From contig JAVLRN010000002.1 in assembly GCA_032821775.1 (NCBI GenBank), positions 4,650,001-4,714,000 of the forward strand: DNA of 64,000 nucleotides, read 5' to 3'. Source of the stretch: Sanguinoderma infundibulare (lineage: Eukaryota; Basidiomycota; Agaricomycetes; Polyporales; Polyporaceae). Position 1 is the first letter of the stretch; every line of letters begins with the position of its first letter. Made by a program: the position numbers and the translations under genes. This document shows positions 34,729 through 46,439 of this stretch, piece after piece. The notes beneath the pieces were generated by a model, which did not search any database, had not been told where the DNA came from, and saw only the letters and a program-made list of their open reading frames with translations.

Positions 34729-36908
34729 TCAGACGGCCATGTCCTGCATCTCTAGGCCCTTCGGGGCCGGTTCCCCCGACGGGATCTTCCAGCGGAAGTC
34801 GATGACCTCCGAAGTCGTCGCGCGGAAGTGCTCCAGCCTCGTCGGCTGCCGCTGGGACGCCTGCTGCTGCTGCTGCTGCGCGGTCAAGCCGAACGTGCCA
34901 AACGCGTCTGTGTCTCGTGTCGATGCGGCGAGCGAGCGTCGTGAGTTGACGCTGTACGTCGGATGGAAGAGGTAAGCTTCCAGCACACGCGGCAGTGGGG
35001 AGAGAGGACGCACACGGCCAGGACAGCGTTGATATATGCTGTAAGATGTGTGATCAGGGTCATGACCAGGAAAAGTTGGGTTTCGGACGCTCGGACGACT
35101 CACATTTTGTTGCAAGCATGTTGGACGCGATGTAAATCATGTTCCCCGGCTGCAGCACGCCCTTCAAAGATGCGGTCAGATTGAGCCAGCGATGCTTGCG
35201 ACGAAGGGGACGTACGAAGGTAAGGGACACAAGACTTAATGCGCTAGAAGACCAACAGGTTAGCGTCTTTCTCCCCGAACGTCTTGTCGCCGCAGGTACC
35301 TAGTAAGTAATCCTATTGTGATAACAAATTTAGCATAACGCATACAGACAGATCACCGCGTTAACTCACCCGTGTTGACGGTATATACGATGAGAATCCT
35401 CAAGGCAGAATTTGTTCTGAGGAACCCATTAGGCCGTCAAACCCTACTCGGAAGCTGCAGCTAAGAACGCACCCCTTGAACGCCGTGCGGCTGCACGACA
35501 GGAAGAAAATCAGCGCGCCACTGAGCATCGCGTCCGTTGCCAGCGAGCATCCAAACCCGGCTGACATGATCCACTGCGAACATGCACCTCTCAGCACCGA
35601 GACAGACGGGACAAAATTTAACGAAGCGTACTGTGAAGTGCACAAACTTCTCAAACGTTTCTTGAGCAAAGCTACCACGGATGATCCTTATAATCGCAGC
35701 TGGAGTGCGTGAAGGACGACGGCGACTTACATCTCATAGCTGGAAGCTGGCCCGGCACCGTCTCCGGTTTAGCCCCAGTTGGAGCAATAGTCGAAACACT
35801 TACCCACAGTGAAACCTGGAGGGAAACGTCGTCAGCACACGGACCACGACGCGACTCTAAAGCGCTCACCTGCAGTACCGAGCATGAAGAGCCCCTTGTC
35901 CCTTGTGTTGGTACTCGCGATTGGTGAGCGAATGCAAACGGCACTCACAACGGGTATAACTACGAATGCATATCCGGATCCCACTAGCGTTCGCTCTGTG
36001 ATTGCTCGAGAACCTTCCCAAGTCTGGCAGGACTTACGAAGGTACACCCGTCGGACATAGAAGCTAAGCATACAGTGCATGGTGAAAACGGCCCAGCTCC
36101 TGCTCGTAGAGGCGCAAAAACATACGATTGAGCGACGAGGACGGTTACGCCCTATAGCAGCCATCGTGAGGTGGATTTAAAGCAGCATACAACAGTGGCT
36201 TACGGTGAGTGGTGCCAACAACTATCGCGCGAGCCATGAGCGAGAGTTTCCCCAATGTCATCGAGCACGTCTTACCTGGATAGACCTTTAAAACAGTCGT
36301 CAGCAAGGCGGACTCAAATGACGATCAGCACACAACCTTCTCACCATACGCCACGAAGGAGCGCCGTAGGGTTGAAGTAGCTGCCTACAAGATAATAATA
36401 CCTGAAATCGATAGGCAATCAGATCGAGGAAGGTGAAAGTGGTAGAACGCGAAACGTACGAAGCGTGCATGCAAGCGATGGAGTGAACCGCGTCTAGCAC
36501 ACTTAACCCAAGTCAGCGAGGAGCAACCCAAACAAAATCTTTGTGGCACGACTGACGCCAGGCAAAAGACCTGTCAGATGAGCCGAGGAGTAAGTTTGAC
36601 CGAACCATCGTCCGAGATGCAGCCAGACGCTAGTCACGCGAACAACATACCGTGGATTTTAAAAGGAGGGTATCTCCGGCACACATGCGGACATAGCGAT
36701 ATGTCTGATGGATAGACAGCCCGTGCATCCTGTCCAAACAGCCCACAAGTCAGCGAGCATGCCTCGCCCCGGGACCACACAGAACCGGAGCGACGCACAT
36801 GAGGCCTAGGAACGTCCCAACTAACACGGCGCCAAACGTGTTCCCCAGAGCCGGCACCGCCGCCGACTGGGCGAATGGTGACGCCGTAGCGGTGGAATTT
36901 GTCGACAT
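34729..36908 (-). CDS. DUF6534-type seven-helix membrane protein
   Basis: Twenty exons on the minus strand splice in frame to 333 aa: 36908..36799, 36729..36651, 36570..36528, 36493..36460, 36401..36345, 36285..36276, 36151..36126, 36063..36038, 35995..35949, 35894..35870, 35815..35804, 35746..35731, 35671..35632, 35573..35473, 35398..35370, 35312..35300, 35243..35216, 35161..35104, 35038..35014, 34951..34729. The product has about seven hydrophobic helices. It carries the pattern of this basidiomycete family: N-terminal Asn-Thr-Phe-Gly-Ala, Leu-Asp-Ala-Val-His, Phe-Tyr-Val-Arg-Arg-Val-Tyr, Val-Asn-Thr-Gly-Leu-Leu-Thr-Ser and a final Val-Asn-Ser-Arg-Arg-Ser-Leu, then a Gln-rich cytosolic tail. 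The family is of unknown function. Exons of 10, 12, 13 and 16 nt are required, and one intron is only 34 nt (36494..36527). Confidence 0.87.
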
Positions 36909-37829
36909 CCTTCGTTCGGCGTGGTGTGGCGCGAACAGGGAGGGGAGAGAACAGAAGGGCAAGCCAAAGGGCGCGAGCCTGCGGGAGTTTATAAGCAATC
37001 CCGAATTCATGGGGTGGCTACCAGCGGCCCTCCACGTCTCACGGGCGTGCTTCTTGACTGTGCCAAAGTTGCGCCCCTCACTAACAGCGTCCGGCGTAAG
37101 CTCTGCATCCTAATGACCTTCGATGCGGAAGCACGGGGAGAGGGCTTGGACGTACCTGGGCGGACATTGGACGGCGGTGCTGAGCCTATTATGATATCGG
37201 CGCAAGAGGCGTTGTTGCAAACAGATGGGGGCGCCTTCTTGCAATCTTCTCGTCCTCCTCGTGCAATGATCCCCGGGATGGGGCGGCTCCCAACGCTCGC
37301 GGTGCCTCTTTTTCTTAGCGAGCCAGCGGCAAGGCTAAAGGGAACATCTTTGAGGCATTGGGGGTCACAAAAACGCATTCAAAAGTGGCCGCCAAGAACT
37401 CACCGAAGTAACGGACGTTGGGAACCTATTGTCCAACTGTCGGGTACGGGAGTGGGTTTGTGCGAGAAGAGCGCCAGAGACGAATTACTCCGGAGGAAGA
37501 CGGAATGGGCAAGAACCCGTCCTCGTCGGCCGCGGGCGTCGCTGATCGTGGGACGAAGAAATGTCAATCTGGCGTGGCAACGTGAATGTTGTACGCACCT
37601 GAGCAAGACCGTCGGTATTCTCCCATGTACCCATGAGAAGATCTTTCAGGGCGAGACCTTCCCGCAGCCACCCGACAACGTTAATGCTAATCTGAGGCAT
37701 TTATTGTTCCGATTCGTGGTGAGGATCGGACATACATGAGGGATTGGGGCAGGGAGCATAGCGGCCGCCGTTGTCAAGCCAACCTGAGTCAGACATCTCA
37801 ATTTAGTAACTCAAGCGCCAGACTCGGCC
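36909..37829. other. Intergenic
   Basis: The long plus-strand frame 36921..37739 has no recognisable domain and overlaps other frames of similar quality, so I do not call it. The promoter of the DUF6534 gene should lie at the left edge. Confidence 0.35.
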
Positions 37830-39135
37830 CTAGTGAGTTTTTGCACATCGAGCCTCGGATCGAGGGTGCGCTCCGCTACGCTGAGCGACGCACGGTCTGC
37901 CGCCTCGTTCAGAGCTGGGGTCAACCGTCACCCCGTCCGGGTCGGTGCAAATAGCTGCACCTTGGGCGGCAGGGTCGTGCGCATGTGCGGGGTCCGCGGA
38001 AGGCCCGCTGGCAGGGTCGGTGCCCGGCAGGCTCACGTCACACACGCCGAGCTGGATATGGCGTAGCTGCAAAGCCGACATCGCAGTTGCAATATCGTTC
38101 TAACGAGAAGTGGACATAAGCACCGCATCTGGCATTGACGATTATATAACTACGGTAAGCGAAAACGGAACTCACCAAGGCACGGTCCACGTCCAAGTCC
38201 TGGTCATCCGCCATCAGGTCCACTTGGACTATCAGGTCGGCCAAGCCTGAAGCGCCCTTCGAGCGCAGCGCGCTGAGGAAGTCCGAGTTCGCTCCGAGGA
38301 CCTCAGTCAGTCAGGGGAGTCAGGGCGTGGTCGCGGAAGGCAATGCTGAGATACGTTGGGCACGCGTGTGCCAGGACGTCGGTGAGCGCGATCGGCGCGT
38401 CGGAAGCAGGTGCGTGCTTGAGATCCAGTCGAGGTACGGGACACGTGAGGCAGAGCATCCAGAGTTCGACGAGATGCCCAGTGCAGCTCTCGAGGTGGTT
38501 CCAGGTAGACAACTCGCCGTCATCCACAACCATATCCCGCAATCCTAGGTTCATATCCCGTTGGATCTGGGACAGATCAACCGGGGCGTCTTCTTTCTGT
38601 ACAGGATGGTTATCGATGGAGAGATGAGCGAGATTGCGGAAGGCCTTCATGTAAGGGACGGGGATGGTATTGATATTGCGGCACAGCGTGAGGCTTCGCA
38701 TGTTCGGGTAGATGGCCTTCGGGCGAACGAAGAGGATTTCTAGGTTCGTGTCGGACCAGGAGCTTCCTAGGCTGAAGGGTAGCGGCCGATCGCTCCAGCA
38801 TCAGAACGGGATGGAGATTGACGGGGAAGGGCAGGCGTTGGCCGGTCGGTGTCATATAATCGAAGAAGATGCTCGCGGAGACGAGCTCGGATTGAAGCGT
38901 CCTGATCAACTCACAAGACTTTGCTCTCCAACCTCCACCATGATCTGCCTTTTGACGGACCGAAGCGAAGCGAAGGCGTGAAGGAGGTGGGGGTGAGCCT
39001 CGAACATCTTCGTCTCCGTAGCTGATGCTGAGAGTTTCCAACCCGGTCATGAGGGGAACCAGGATCACCAACAGGTCGGCAACGGATTCGGGCATCGTTC
39101 CTCGGCATGGACATTGTGCTAGATTTGGATCCACT
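37830..39135 (-). pseudogene. F-box/leucine-rich-type protein, frameshifted copy 1
   Basis: Minus-strand segments in different frames line up in order with copy 2. They are the Leu-Val-Pro-Leu-Met-Thr block, Cys-Glu-Leu-Ile-Arg-Thr-Leu-Gln-Ser-Glu-Leu-Val-Ser-Ala (shared exactly), Tyr-Pro-Asn-Met-Arg-Ser-Leu-Thr-Leu, Leu-Trp-Met-Leu-Cys, and Leu-Thr-Asp-Val-Leu-Ala-His-Ala-Cys-Pro. An intron after Asp-Arg-Ala-Leu is at the same place in both. Frame changes near 38850 and 38300 break the gene, and the N-terminal F-box part is missing or unrecognisable. Confidence 0.65.
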
Positions 39136-39820
39136 TACGCTTGTTTGGGAGGAACCAGATGATCGCAAGTGGGAGACGACCTACGAGCGCAATCGCCGTT
39201 GAAGGAGGCGAGCGAAGCAGAGACGCAGGGGTTCCGACGGACGTGGATGTTCGAGCGAAGGTCACTCTTCGTCAGAGACTTCGACGTCCGTGAAAGGTCA
39301 GATGAACCGAACGCTTCTCGATGTCTTCCAACGTCAGAGCTTCTTCTATCCTTTTGAGAATCGCCTCGAGCTCCTCGACTTTTGCGGCGATACCCGACGC
39401 TGAATTCCCTTCATGATCTACGACCCGAGACGTACGCCGCCAGGGTGCCGGGGACGATCAATACCGCGACATCTTCCTCAAGCGGCAGTGAACGAATCAA
39501 GAGAAACGCGCGGTCCGGCGTGCTGGCGCGATGTTGCTCGATGCGACGTAGGTGGACTTGGAACTTGTGCTCAGGTCCACTGGTCCTTTGCGACCTGGTA
39601 TACAGCGGCGGAGATCCGCGTCAGGGCAAAACCTCATGGCTATTTTTTGGATTAATCGCCAAGCAGAGTGTTTAGCCAGACCACTAAGTCATAGACGAGT
39701 TTCGTACTTAGGACTTCCTAGAGCATTACAGGGAAGGCGCGGCTTAGCTCCTGTTCTGCAGCGTAGTAGGTGCCGCCAAGACGTACCTGGGACCTATCGG
39801 TACACGCGACAACCAGGCCA
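39136..39820. other. Gap between the F-box relics
   Basis: On the minus strand about 39160..39455 is open and begins with a helical segment (Ala-Ala-Lys-Val-Glu-Glu-Leu-Glu-Ala-Ile-Leu-Lys-Arg-Ile). It could be the decayed N-terminal coiled-coil of F-box copy 1. No start codon was found. Confidence 0.3.
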
Positions 39821-41553
39821 CTACTCAATGGACTGAACGCTTCCAGACCAACACTCCTCCGCGAGCATCATCTCGCTTCCCTCAAACCCGCTCGGCTGCT
39901 CCGCGGACATCTCGCTATACGCCACCCGACGCCGTTCCCCCAGGTCGTCACACACGAGCTTCGCCATCCGGTGCGTCTTCGCGTAGCCACACCACACCGG
40001 CGCGGCCGCTGCATCGTGATGACCGCGTCTCGGAGCATGGGGATCGAACGCGCGAGACGCGTCGCGAACGCCCGCACGTCGAACGTGTCGAGGGAGCGTT
40101 CTGCAACGCCGAGCGACGGCGACTGCCTAGGTAGGCTCGCTGCGCTGTCGTCTCCGCGAGACTCGAAGGCGGCTAGGGCCGCGTCGGACGCCTGGATATC
40201 GGCGCCAGGCTCCGTTGCCACGACTGTCGCCTCGTCGCACAGCCCGATGTCATTCACTCGGATGCAGAGAAAGTTCAGCTTCAAGCGCGAAAGCGTGCTC
40301 TCGAAAACGGCCTGGGGACACAACCTGAGGTGAGCAACGCACTTCTCGGCCATGCACGCGAAGCAACACGCACCAACGCACGGCTGACATCCAGACCGCT
40401 GTCTTCCGCCCGCAGCTCAAGCACGAACCTCAGCGTTCGCAAGCCATCCGCGCCCTCTGAGCGGAGCGCGTCGAGGAAGTCTGATCCGAGGACGTCCGTT
40501 AGTGGGGCTCCGCGGAAGGTGACGTCGAGCTCGGTCGGGCAGGCGTAGGCGAGCACCTCGGTCAACGCGCCGGGCGGTCGCTGGTCAGGCATGTCCTCGA
40601 GGAACAGCCGAGGGATGGGAGAGTTGACACAGTGTCCAGAGGTGGAGGAGAGGTCCTTTGTACTCCGCAAGGTGGGTCCATATAGAAGGTCTGGTTTGTT
40701 TTGGGGGAGCTTCGCACGACACGGTGGAGGGAAACAATGGCCAGCGTAGCGACATGTTGATGGCCTGGTGACAGATGAACATCGCTGGTGTTCTGCGTTC
40801 CGTGACACGGTCCTCGACGTATAGATGGGTAAGATTGGGAAACGCCTGGACGTAGGGAGCACGAATGGGTGCGTTATGGCCGCAGAGAGTGAGCTGGCGG
40901 ACGTTCGGATAGATGACCTTGGAGGGATGGTACAGAACTTCTGAGATTAAGTCGGAACTGGAGCTGCATTCCAACTTCTCGAGAGTAGAAGCCGATCTCT
41001 CTAATAGGCGGGTTGGGTGGCAAGACGCGAGAGCGATCAACGGGACCCCACTGCTGGTCCCTACCGTCTCGTGGAAACAGATAGTGGCGGAGACGAGCTC
41101 GGACTGAAGCGTCCTGATCAGCTCGCAAGACCGCTCTCCGACATTCCACATACCGAGCGCCTTGACGGTCCGAAGCGAAGCGAATGCAGGGAGGAGGTCT
41201 GGGTGAGACTCAAGAAAGTCTTCGGCGGTGAACAAGAGAGATCTGAGGGACGTCATGAGGGGTACGATGTCGACCAAAGACCTCGCGACCGCGTTGAACA
41301 TCGAACACATCCAGACCGAGAGCCCGCGCACATATTGGCATCGCGAGAGGTCTTCGGCCTGGATGAAGCGGAGGAGGGAGCACGCTCTCTGCTCGGATCC
41401 GTAGAGTGAGACTTCGTAGTTGCGGAGAATGACTTTGGCTCCCTCGTGGTACAGAAAGCGACAAGTGGCCATGATCGACGTGGCAGTTGAGCGCGGTGAG
41501 CGGGATAAGACAGCAAGCAAGATGTCGTTGTTGAGAATTTCTGGAGATCGCAT
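39821..41553 (-). pseudogene. F-box/leucine-rich-type protein, frameshifted copy 2
   Basis: Starting at an ATG at 41553, an F-box-like N-terminus (Pro-Glu-Ile-Leu-Asn-Asn-Asp-Ile-Leu, then a Cys-Arg-Phe-Leu motif) runs into leucine-rich-like segments down to about 40625. There the frame shifts relative to the homologous Leu-Trp-x-Leu-Cys block, as if two bases were lost. After an intron following Arg-Ala-Leu the frame continues to Phe-Asp-Val-Arg-Ala-Phe-Ala-Thr. It must shift again near 40010 to reach a conserved-looking tail (Cys-Gly-Tyr-Ala-Lys-Thr...) that ends at 39821. F-box proteins are substrate adaptors of SCF ubiquitin ligases. Either two inactivating indels or sequencing errors explain the breaks. 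Confidence 0.7.
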
Positions 41554-42499
41554 GGCTGCTGGAAGGAAGACCGAGATGAGGGTAACGGCTGGAGACTTTG
41601 GAGACGGTCCAGGGGATATGGCGTTTGCAGCGCAGAGGGCATGAGCATTCTGGCCGACCGAACCTCGTGCAAGGCTGTCCCCTTCGCTATCATCGGACGG
41701 ATCCCGTTGCATGTAGGCTGCCCGCAGTGGCTCTAGGCTTCCATCTTCCTGCTTGAATCCTGAGAACACGCGCGACCCCACTTACGTCCATCTGGCGATC
41801 TCTTGCACGTACGCAGAATGTACATTTCTTCATATGCGCCGGATCCATGACAGCCCCAGTTCTCGAAGCCGATGCGGACCCACGCTGAACCCACGTCAGC
41901 AAGCTACTTAGTTTGATTTCGAACGCAGGGTAGTGCGCACCGTTGGAAGTTGGAAGTTCCTTGCCTGTCGCAGGGATGCCTTAGCTGGACTGTGGCGTCA
42001 GCTTCTTTAACTCCGCACACAAGAGTCACCCGGAGCATGTTCGTATGTTGCGTAAGGCTCCAGCTATAGAGAGTAGAAACGGTCCTTGCGCAAGTAAATC
42101 TAGTTTGGCGGATCCCCGGAGCTGATTCGGGGATCGGTCGATGCTAGGTTTGGAAGATGCCACGATCCTAAGTGTATCCACGACGACGACGACGACAACA
42201 ACAACAAGCCTAGATGCTCAACGAAGGTCAACATTGAATCTATAGTGCTAGAACTGTGCAAGAAAGGGCGTGGTGGGAGCTTGCTAGCGGGAGGTGGTGA
42301 TCAAGATGATGGTCAAAGCTGGCCGTTAGGAAGGAAGGAACTTGAAGGAATCGCCGCGCGTCAGGGCAGTGGGCCGCGAGAGTGCAGAAGCGCCCGCGCG
42401 GCGTGCGAAAGGGAGAGACTTGCACCTGCTTCCTTCCGTCACCCCACCTCGCTTGCATGGCGCGCACCGCACATCCACTCCGCGACTAGGCGAAATTGC
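41554..42499. other. Intergenic with a short microsatellite
   Basis: A (CGA)n-(CAA)n tract lies at about 42180..42208. No gene supported. Confidence 0.45.
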
Positions 42500-43085
42500 T
42501 CATTGGTCGTGGAGGTTGTTAGACGTGCGCAGTCTTTGTAATGTCGCACATAGAGTGTTTGTTCGGAGTCTCCCGAAGTTTGTATAACACCTCCCGTTCG
42601 CACTTCCCGGCTCTCTTGTCCCCTTGAGTTGACCACGACAAGATCTTGGGAGTGACGGGTATGTGACGATCCTTTCGGCCGACACCCTCGGTCAACGACG
42701 ACAAGAGCAGACTCCAACATTTGTTCGACACCAAGCGCGACTCACCAAGCGGCAGGTGCGGAACATTGAGCGTCGACATTGTTTGTTACAGTTGCAGTTG
42801 GCCGCGTTCATGTCGGATGGAGCTGGTACGTCCCACAAGCGGTTTCGCAAACGAGGAATAACATTCGCGAACACGGGAACCACATTAATCGAGGCCGCGA
42901 GGCCTGAGTAACAATAAGTAAACTAAACGCATGCGGGAGTGTCACTATGTATCTAGGAGGATTGATTGTTGAAGAAGCCCTTCACAACTGTCTCACACTG
43001 CTGGTCTAAGTGTGTAAAGGGAAGGGTATTAAGAATAGGCAGTGGAGGGTGCGCTGGCGCAGAGTGGTTGTACGTGGGACCCTGT

Positions 43086-44781
43086 TTAGGCGGCGAACGG
43101 AGGCGGGGGAGGGACGCCGTGGGGGCGGGGAGGCGGCGGGGGCGGGGGAGCAGCCTCGCGAGCGCGGTGGGGGCCGCCGTGACCGCCGGCGGGGCCAGCA
43201 CCGCCGCCGAGGCCAACGCCGACACCTACACCAAGGCCAAAGCCAGGCTCAAAGGGAGGAGCGGGGCTGGGGGGCAGGGGAGCGAAGTGCGGAGGAGGCG
43301 GCGGGGGGAGAACTCCACGGGCCCTGTGGGGACCACCAGCGGGACCACCAGCACCACCCGAAGGACCGCCAGCGCGACCGCCAGCAGGGCCCTGAGGGCC
43401 AGGACCGACACCGATGCCAACACCTAGGCCAAGGCCAAAGCCGGGCTCGAAGGGAGGAGCGGGCGAGGGGGGGAAAGGAGCGACATGGGGAGGGGGCGGC
43501 GGGGGAGGAGCACGAGCCCTGTGACCACCAGCTCCACCAGCGGCGCCGCCGGCGTTACCACCGGTCGGCCCCTGCCCTCCCTGGTTCTGACCTTGGTTCT
43601 GGCCGTTCTGGCCCTGGTTGTTCGGGCCTTGGTTGTTCGGGCCCTGGTTGTACGGGCCTTGGTTGTATGGGCCTTGAGGACCAGGGTGTGCGGGGGGAGC
43701 GGGGAACGGCGGGCGAGGGGTGACGTACGGAGGCGGGGGCGGGGGCGGAATGGCCTCACGAGCCCTGTGACCGCCAGCCCCACCAGCGGCGCCGCCAGTG
43801 TTACCACCGGTCGGCCCCTGCCCTCCCTGGTTCTGCCCTTGGCCGTTCTGGCCCTGGTTGTTCGGGCCCTGGTTGTTGGGGCCTTGGTTGTACGGGCCTT
43901 GAGGACCAGGGTGCGCGGGGGGAGCGGGGAACGGCGGGCGAGGGATGACGTACGGAGGCGGCGGCGGCGGCGGCGGAATGGCCTCACGAGCCCTGTGACC
44001 ACCAGCCCCACCAGCAGCGCCCCCGGTGTTACCACCAGTCGGCCCCTGCCCTCCCTGGTTCTGACCTTGGTTCTGGCCGTTCTGGCCCTGGTTGTTCTGG
44101 CCGTTCTGGCCTTGGTTGTTCGGGCCTTGAGAACCACCACGAAGGCCGCCAAAGCCGCCCTGACGACCACCAGCACCGAAAGGCCCCACCGGCGAAGCAG
44201 GGTCGTACGGGTACGGGTACGGGTAAGGGTACGGGTAACCAGAGTCATAGTGGGGCGGGGGCGGAGTGACCGAGCTGCTGACCCCCTGCAAGACCACGTT
44301 CACGTCGCCTGACGTCGCCCCGCCCGCGAACGTCGCCGTGAACGGCACGTCGGTGCCGCAGACCGCGAACGCCGCCTTGACGCCCTCTGCGTGCCATCCG
44401 TCCCGTCAGCACTCGTGCGAAATACACCAACACCCAAAGCGGCGACGCGACTCACCCTGGAAGGCCGTCTGGGTGATGTTGACGGTGGCGCCAGACACCG
44501 CGGGCGTGACGGTGAACTTGACGCTGCCAGACTGGCCGACGGTGGACGCGGCCGAGATCTCCTGCATGGCCGCAGTAGTCGCGGTCGCGTCGAGCGGGCT
44601 GCAGGACGACAAGAAAACGTGCGTCAGCAGATGTCTATTGGAAGATGGGGAAACCAGCGGGCACTCACGTCTTGCTCGTGCAAACCACGTTCGAGGCAGT
44701 CTCGGTGCGGGCGACGAGCGGAGCCCCGTAGCCGGAAACGGCAAGGGCGGTGAGAGCGTACAAGATGGCAGCGGAGCGCAT
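43086..44781 (-). CDS. Pro/Gly-rich repetitive secreted protein, family copy C
   Basis: Exons 44781..44669, 44598..44456 and 44386..43086 splice in frame to 518 aa. The signal peptide and N-terminal domain are almost the same as in copy B. The repeat region is shorter: five Tyr-Pro units instead of seven, three NNQGQNGQ/PPP blocks and a different number of Gly-rich blocks. It ends with the same Pro-Pro-Phe-Ala-Ala. His-Arg-Ala-Arg-Glu-Ala again begins most proline blocks. Length differences from B fall entirely within repeats, which points to unequal exchange or slippage rather than loss of function. The predicted product is secreted, of unknown function. Confidence 0.85.
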
Positions 44782-44885
44782 TGTCGAGAGTGAAGGATTG
44801 AAAGCTTCAAAAGAGCGTGGGTGCTAGATGCAGGAAGGAGAGAAACGGCGAACCGATGAGGTTTGGACAAGCGAACAGCTCGCCC

Positions 44886-44891
44886 TTTATA
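44886..44891 (-). promoter_or_regulatory. TATA box of gene C
   Basis: TATAAA on the minus strand, 110 bp upstream of the ATG at 44781, matching gene B in sequence context and distance. Confidence 0.6.
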
Positions 44892-45387
44892 CCCCAGTCG
44901 CATCCTGGTTCTGGAGGTATTCGACCATCGCACCTCATCACGGTCGGTAGTGCTGGCCGCCACCGTTGTGTGTCCGCATGTGCGCCGCAGTGAAATCTTC
45001 TACTGTTCGACGATGTGCGGCCCGCAGTACACGTGTTTCAGAGGTTGGGCTCGCCATCTCGTTTCCGACGGACGGGGATGCCTCGCGCCCAACGGTAGAA
45101 ACGCAAAACGTTTCGGGGAGTCTGAAGTCCTCAAGCGTCCACAATAACCACGGCAACGGAACATTTCCGTTCAAACGAAACCCGGCAGAAACTATATCAT
45201 CAGCCCTTCAGTTCAGACATACGATCGGCCTTACTGGGAGCTCGCAGACGTACTCAATGCATATCCCAGTTTTTGAGTCGCTGCACAAGCAGTGGCCAGC
45301 AAGGTGCCAGAAGTTTGGTGGGGTACCGTCTCCCTGTTTTACTTTGCGATCAGCGCACGAAAAGACAACCCGCAACCGGAAAGATGA

Positions 45388-45759
45388 TCATGAGGCTTGC
45401 GAGTTTGGAAAGTGGGTTGCAACACTTGCTCGAGCGAATTTACGTGGCGGTCTGCTTGAACGCGTGCAGCCCGGCGGCACAACAGTAAGTACGAGCAAGA
45501 ACGCGTCGCATTTGGCAATATTCACCTTGCGGCGGCGCGAACATCGCAAAGCGGCGTTCTTATCCATATCCAACAATGGGCTCTTCCGCTCCGCAGCCTC
45601 ATCCATTTCGAGTCCGAACATCGATTCCACCGCGTTCAGCTGCCAGATTCTGTCCACAGACAGCCGCCGCGTCTTCGAGCCATACGACAACAGGAAGCTG
45701 TTGCCGTCCCCGAGAGAAGAATCCGCGGTCGCAGTACCCAGCGAGGTCGCGCGCGGCAT
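45388..45759 (-). CDS. Unknown ORF duplicated upstream of genes B and C
   Basis: A 123-codon frame beginning Met-Pro-Arg-Ala-Thr, with a mixed composition that looks protein-like in its first two-thirds. It includes Tyr-Gly-Ser-Lys-Thr-Arg-Arg and Met-Asp-Glu-Ala-Ala-Glu-Arg-Lys. A degenerate, shorter counterpart sits at 24118..24384. No domain was recognised. It may be an exon fragment of a gene picked up by the duplicated module rather than an independent gene. Confidence 0.3.
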   Translation of the reverse strand: MPRATSLGTATADSSLGDGNSFLLSYGSKTRRLSVDRIWQLNAVESMFGLEMDEAAERKSPLLDMDKNAALRCSRRRKVNIAKCDAFLLVLTVVPPGCTRSSRPPRKFARASVATHFPNSQAS

Positions 45760-46439
45760 CCGCAGTGCTCTGTCGGTCGGAGGCTGTGGCTGTGCAAGGA
45801 AATTGGTGCGTGGTTTCCGACGTTCGTGGGGTTCATGGGGTAGGATGTCGAAGTATCCGTTTCAACGGAGACCCTCTGGCACTACCCGGTCGCGTTCTGG
45901 AACTGCGTTCGTTCAACAGATCCGTTTAAACTTTATGCCCGGGGTAGCGGACGGATGCGCAGAGAATTCGGGGATGTCGGTGGAAATTGCGCCGGAGGGT
46001 GGGGAAGAGGCGAGGAGTGCACGTATGTCGGAAGGCGAACGAGAGCTGAAGAAGACGTGACATGGATGACAAATAATTCAAATTGCGACGAAGGATTCGC
46101 TACTTCACTAGGCAACTCTCCGAGCCAACTTCTACGCCCCGATTACTAGGCGTGATCCTTCTAGGCGCGATGTTGTTCAGTCTCTTGACACTGCGATCAG
46201 AGCATATAAACGCACCGTGAGGTTAGGTTTTCATGCCTTGTAGCAACGTCATCGAGCTATCTCTCTTTCCAAAGGCAACGTCTCCGATGCGATATCGGAG
46301 CTCACTCTAATCCACGCTGGGAAGGTTTCGGAGGACGACGATCTGCCATCCAAGCCACTAACGGGGCGCGAACCAGGTAAGATGAGTAGTGAATGCGCAT
46401 GAGGACTACTCTCTTCAAGCCCCGATATCCGGTCGAGCG
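45760..46439. other. Intergenic
   Basis: Lies outside the duplicated module; no gene supported. Confidence 0.35.

Larger units (their letters stand above)
42500..45615. repeat. Segmental duplication unit containing gene C (inverted partner of 24130..27310)
   Basis: The unit includes the 3' flank, the three-exon gene, the promoter and most of the unknown upstream frame. Intron lengths (70 and 69 nt) are the same as in gene B. The units lie in opposite orientation about 15 kb apart, with the aegerolysin/MACPF, DUF6534 and F-box loci between them. Confidence 0.8.

Noticed and set aside
36921..37739. 272-codon plus-strand frame
   Set aside because: It has no domain, unusual composition and an overlap with competing frames, and it starts inside the first exon region of the DUF6534 gene on the other strand. 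It is probably chance.
40585..41781. Intact 398-residue F-box gene ending at 40585
   Set aside because: The reading ends in a frame that departs from the conserved Leu-Trp-x-Leu-Cys continuation; the homologous downstream blocks continue in another frame, so it is treated as a pseudogene.
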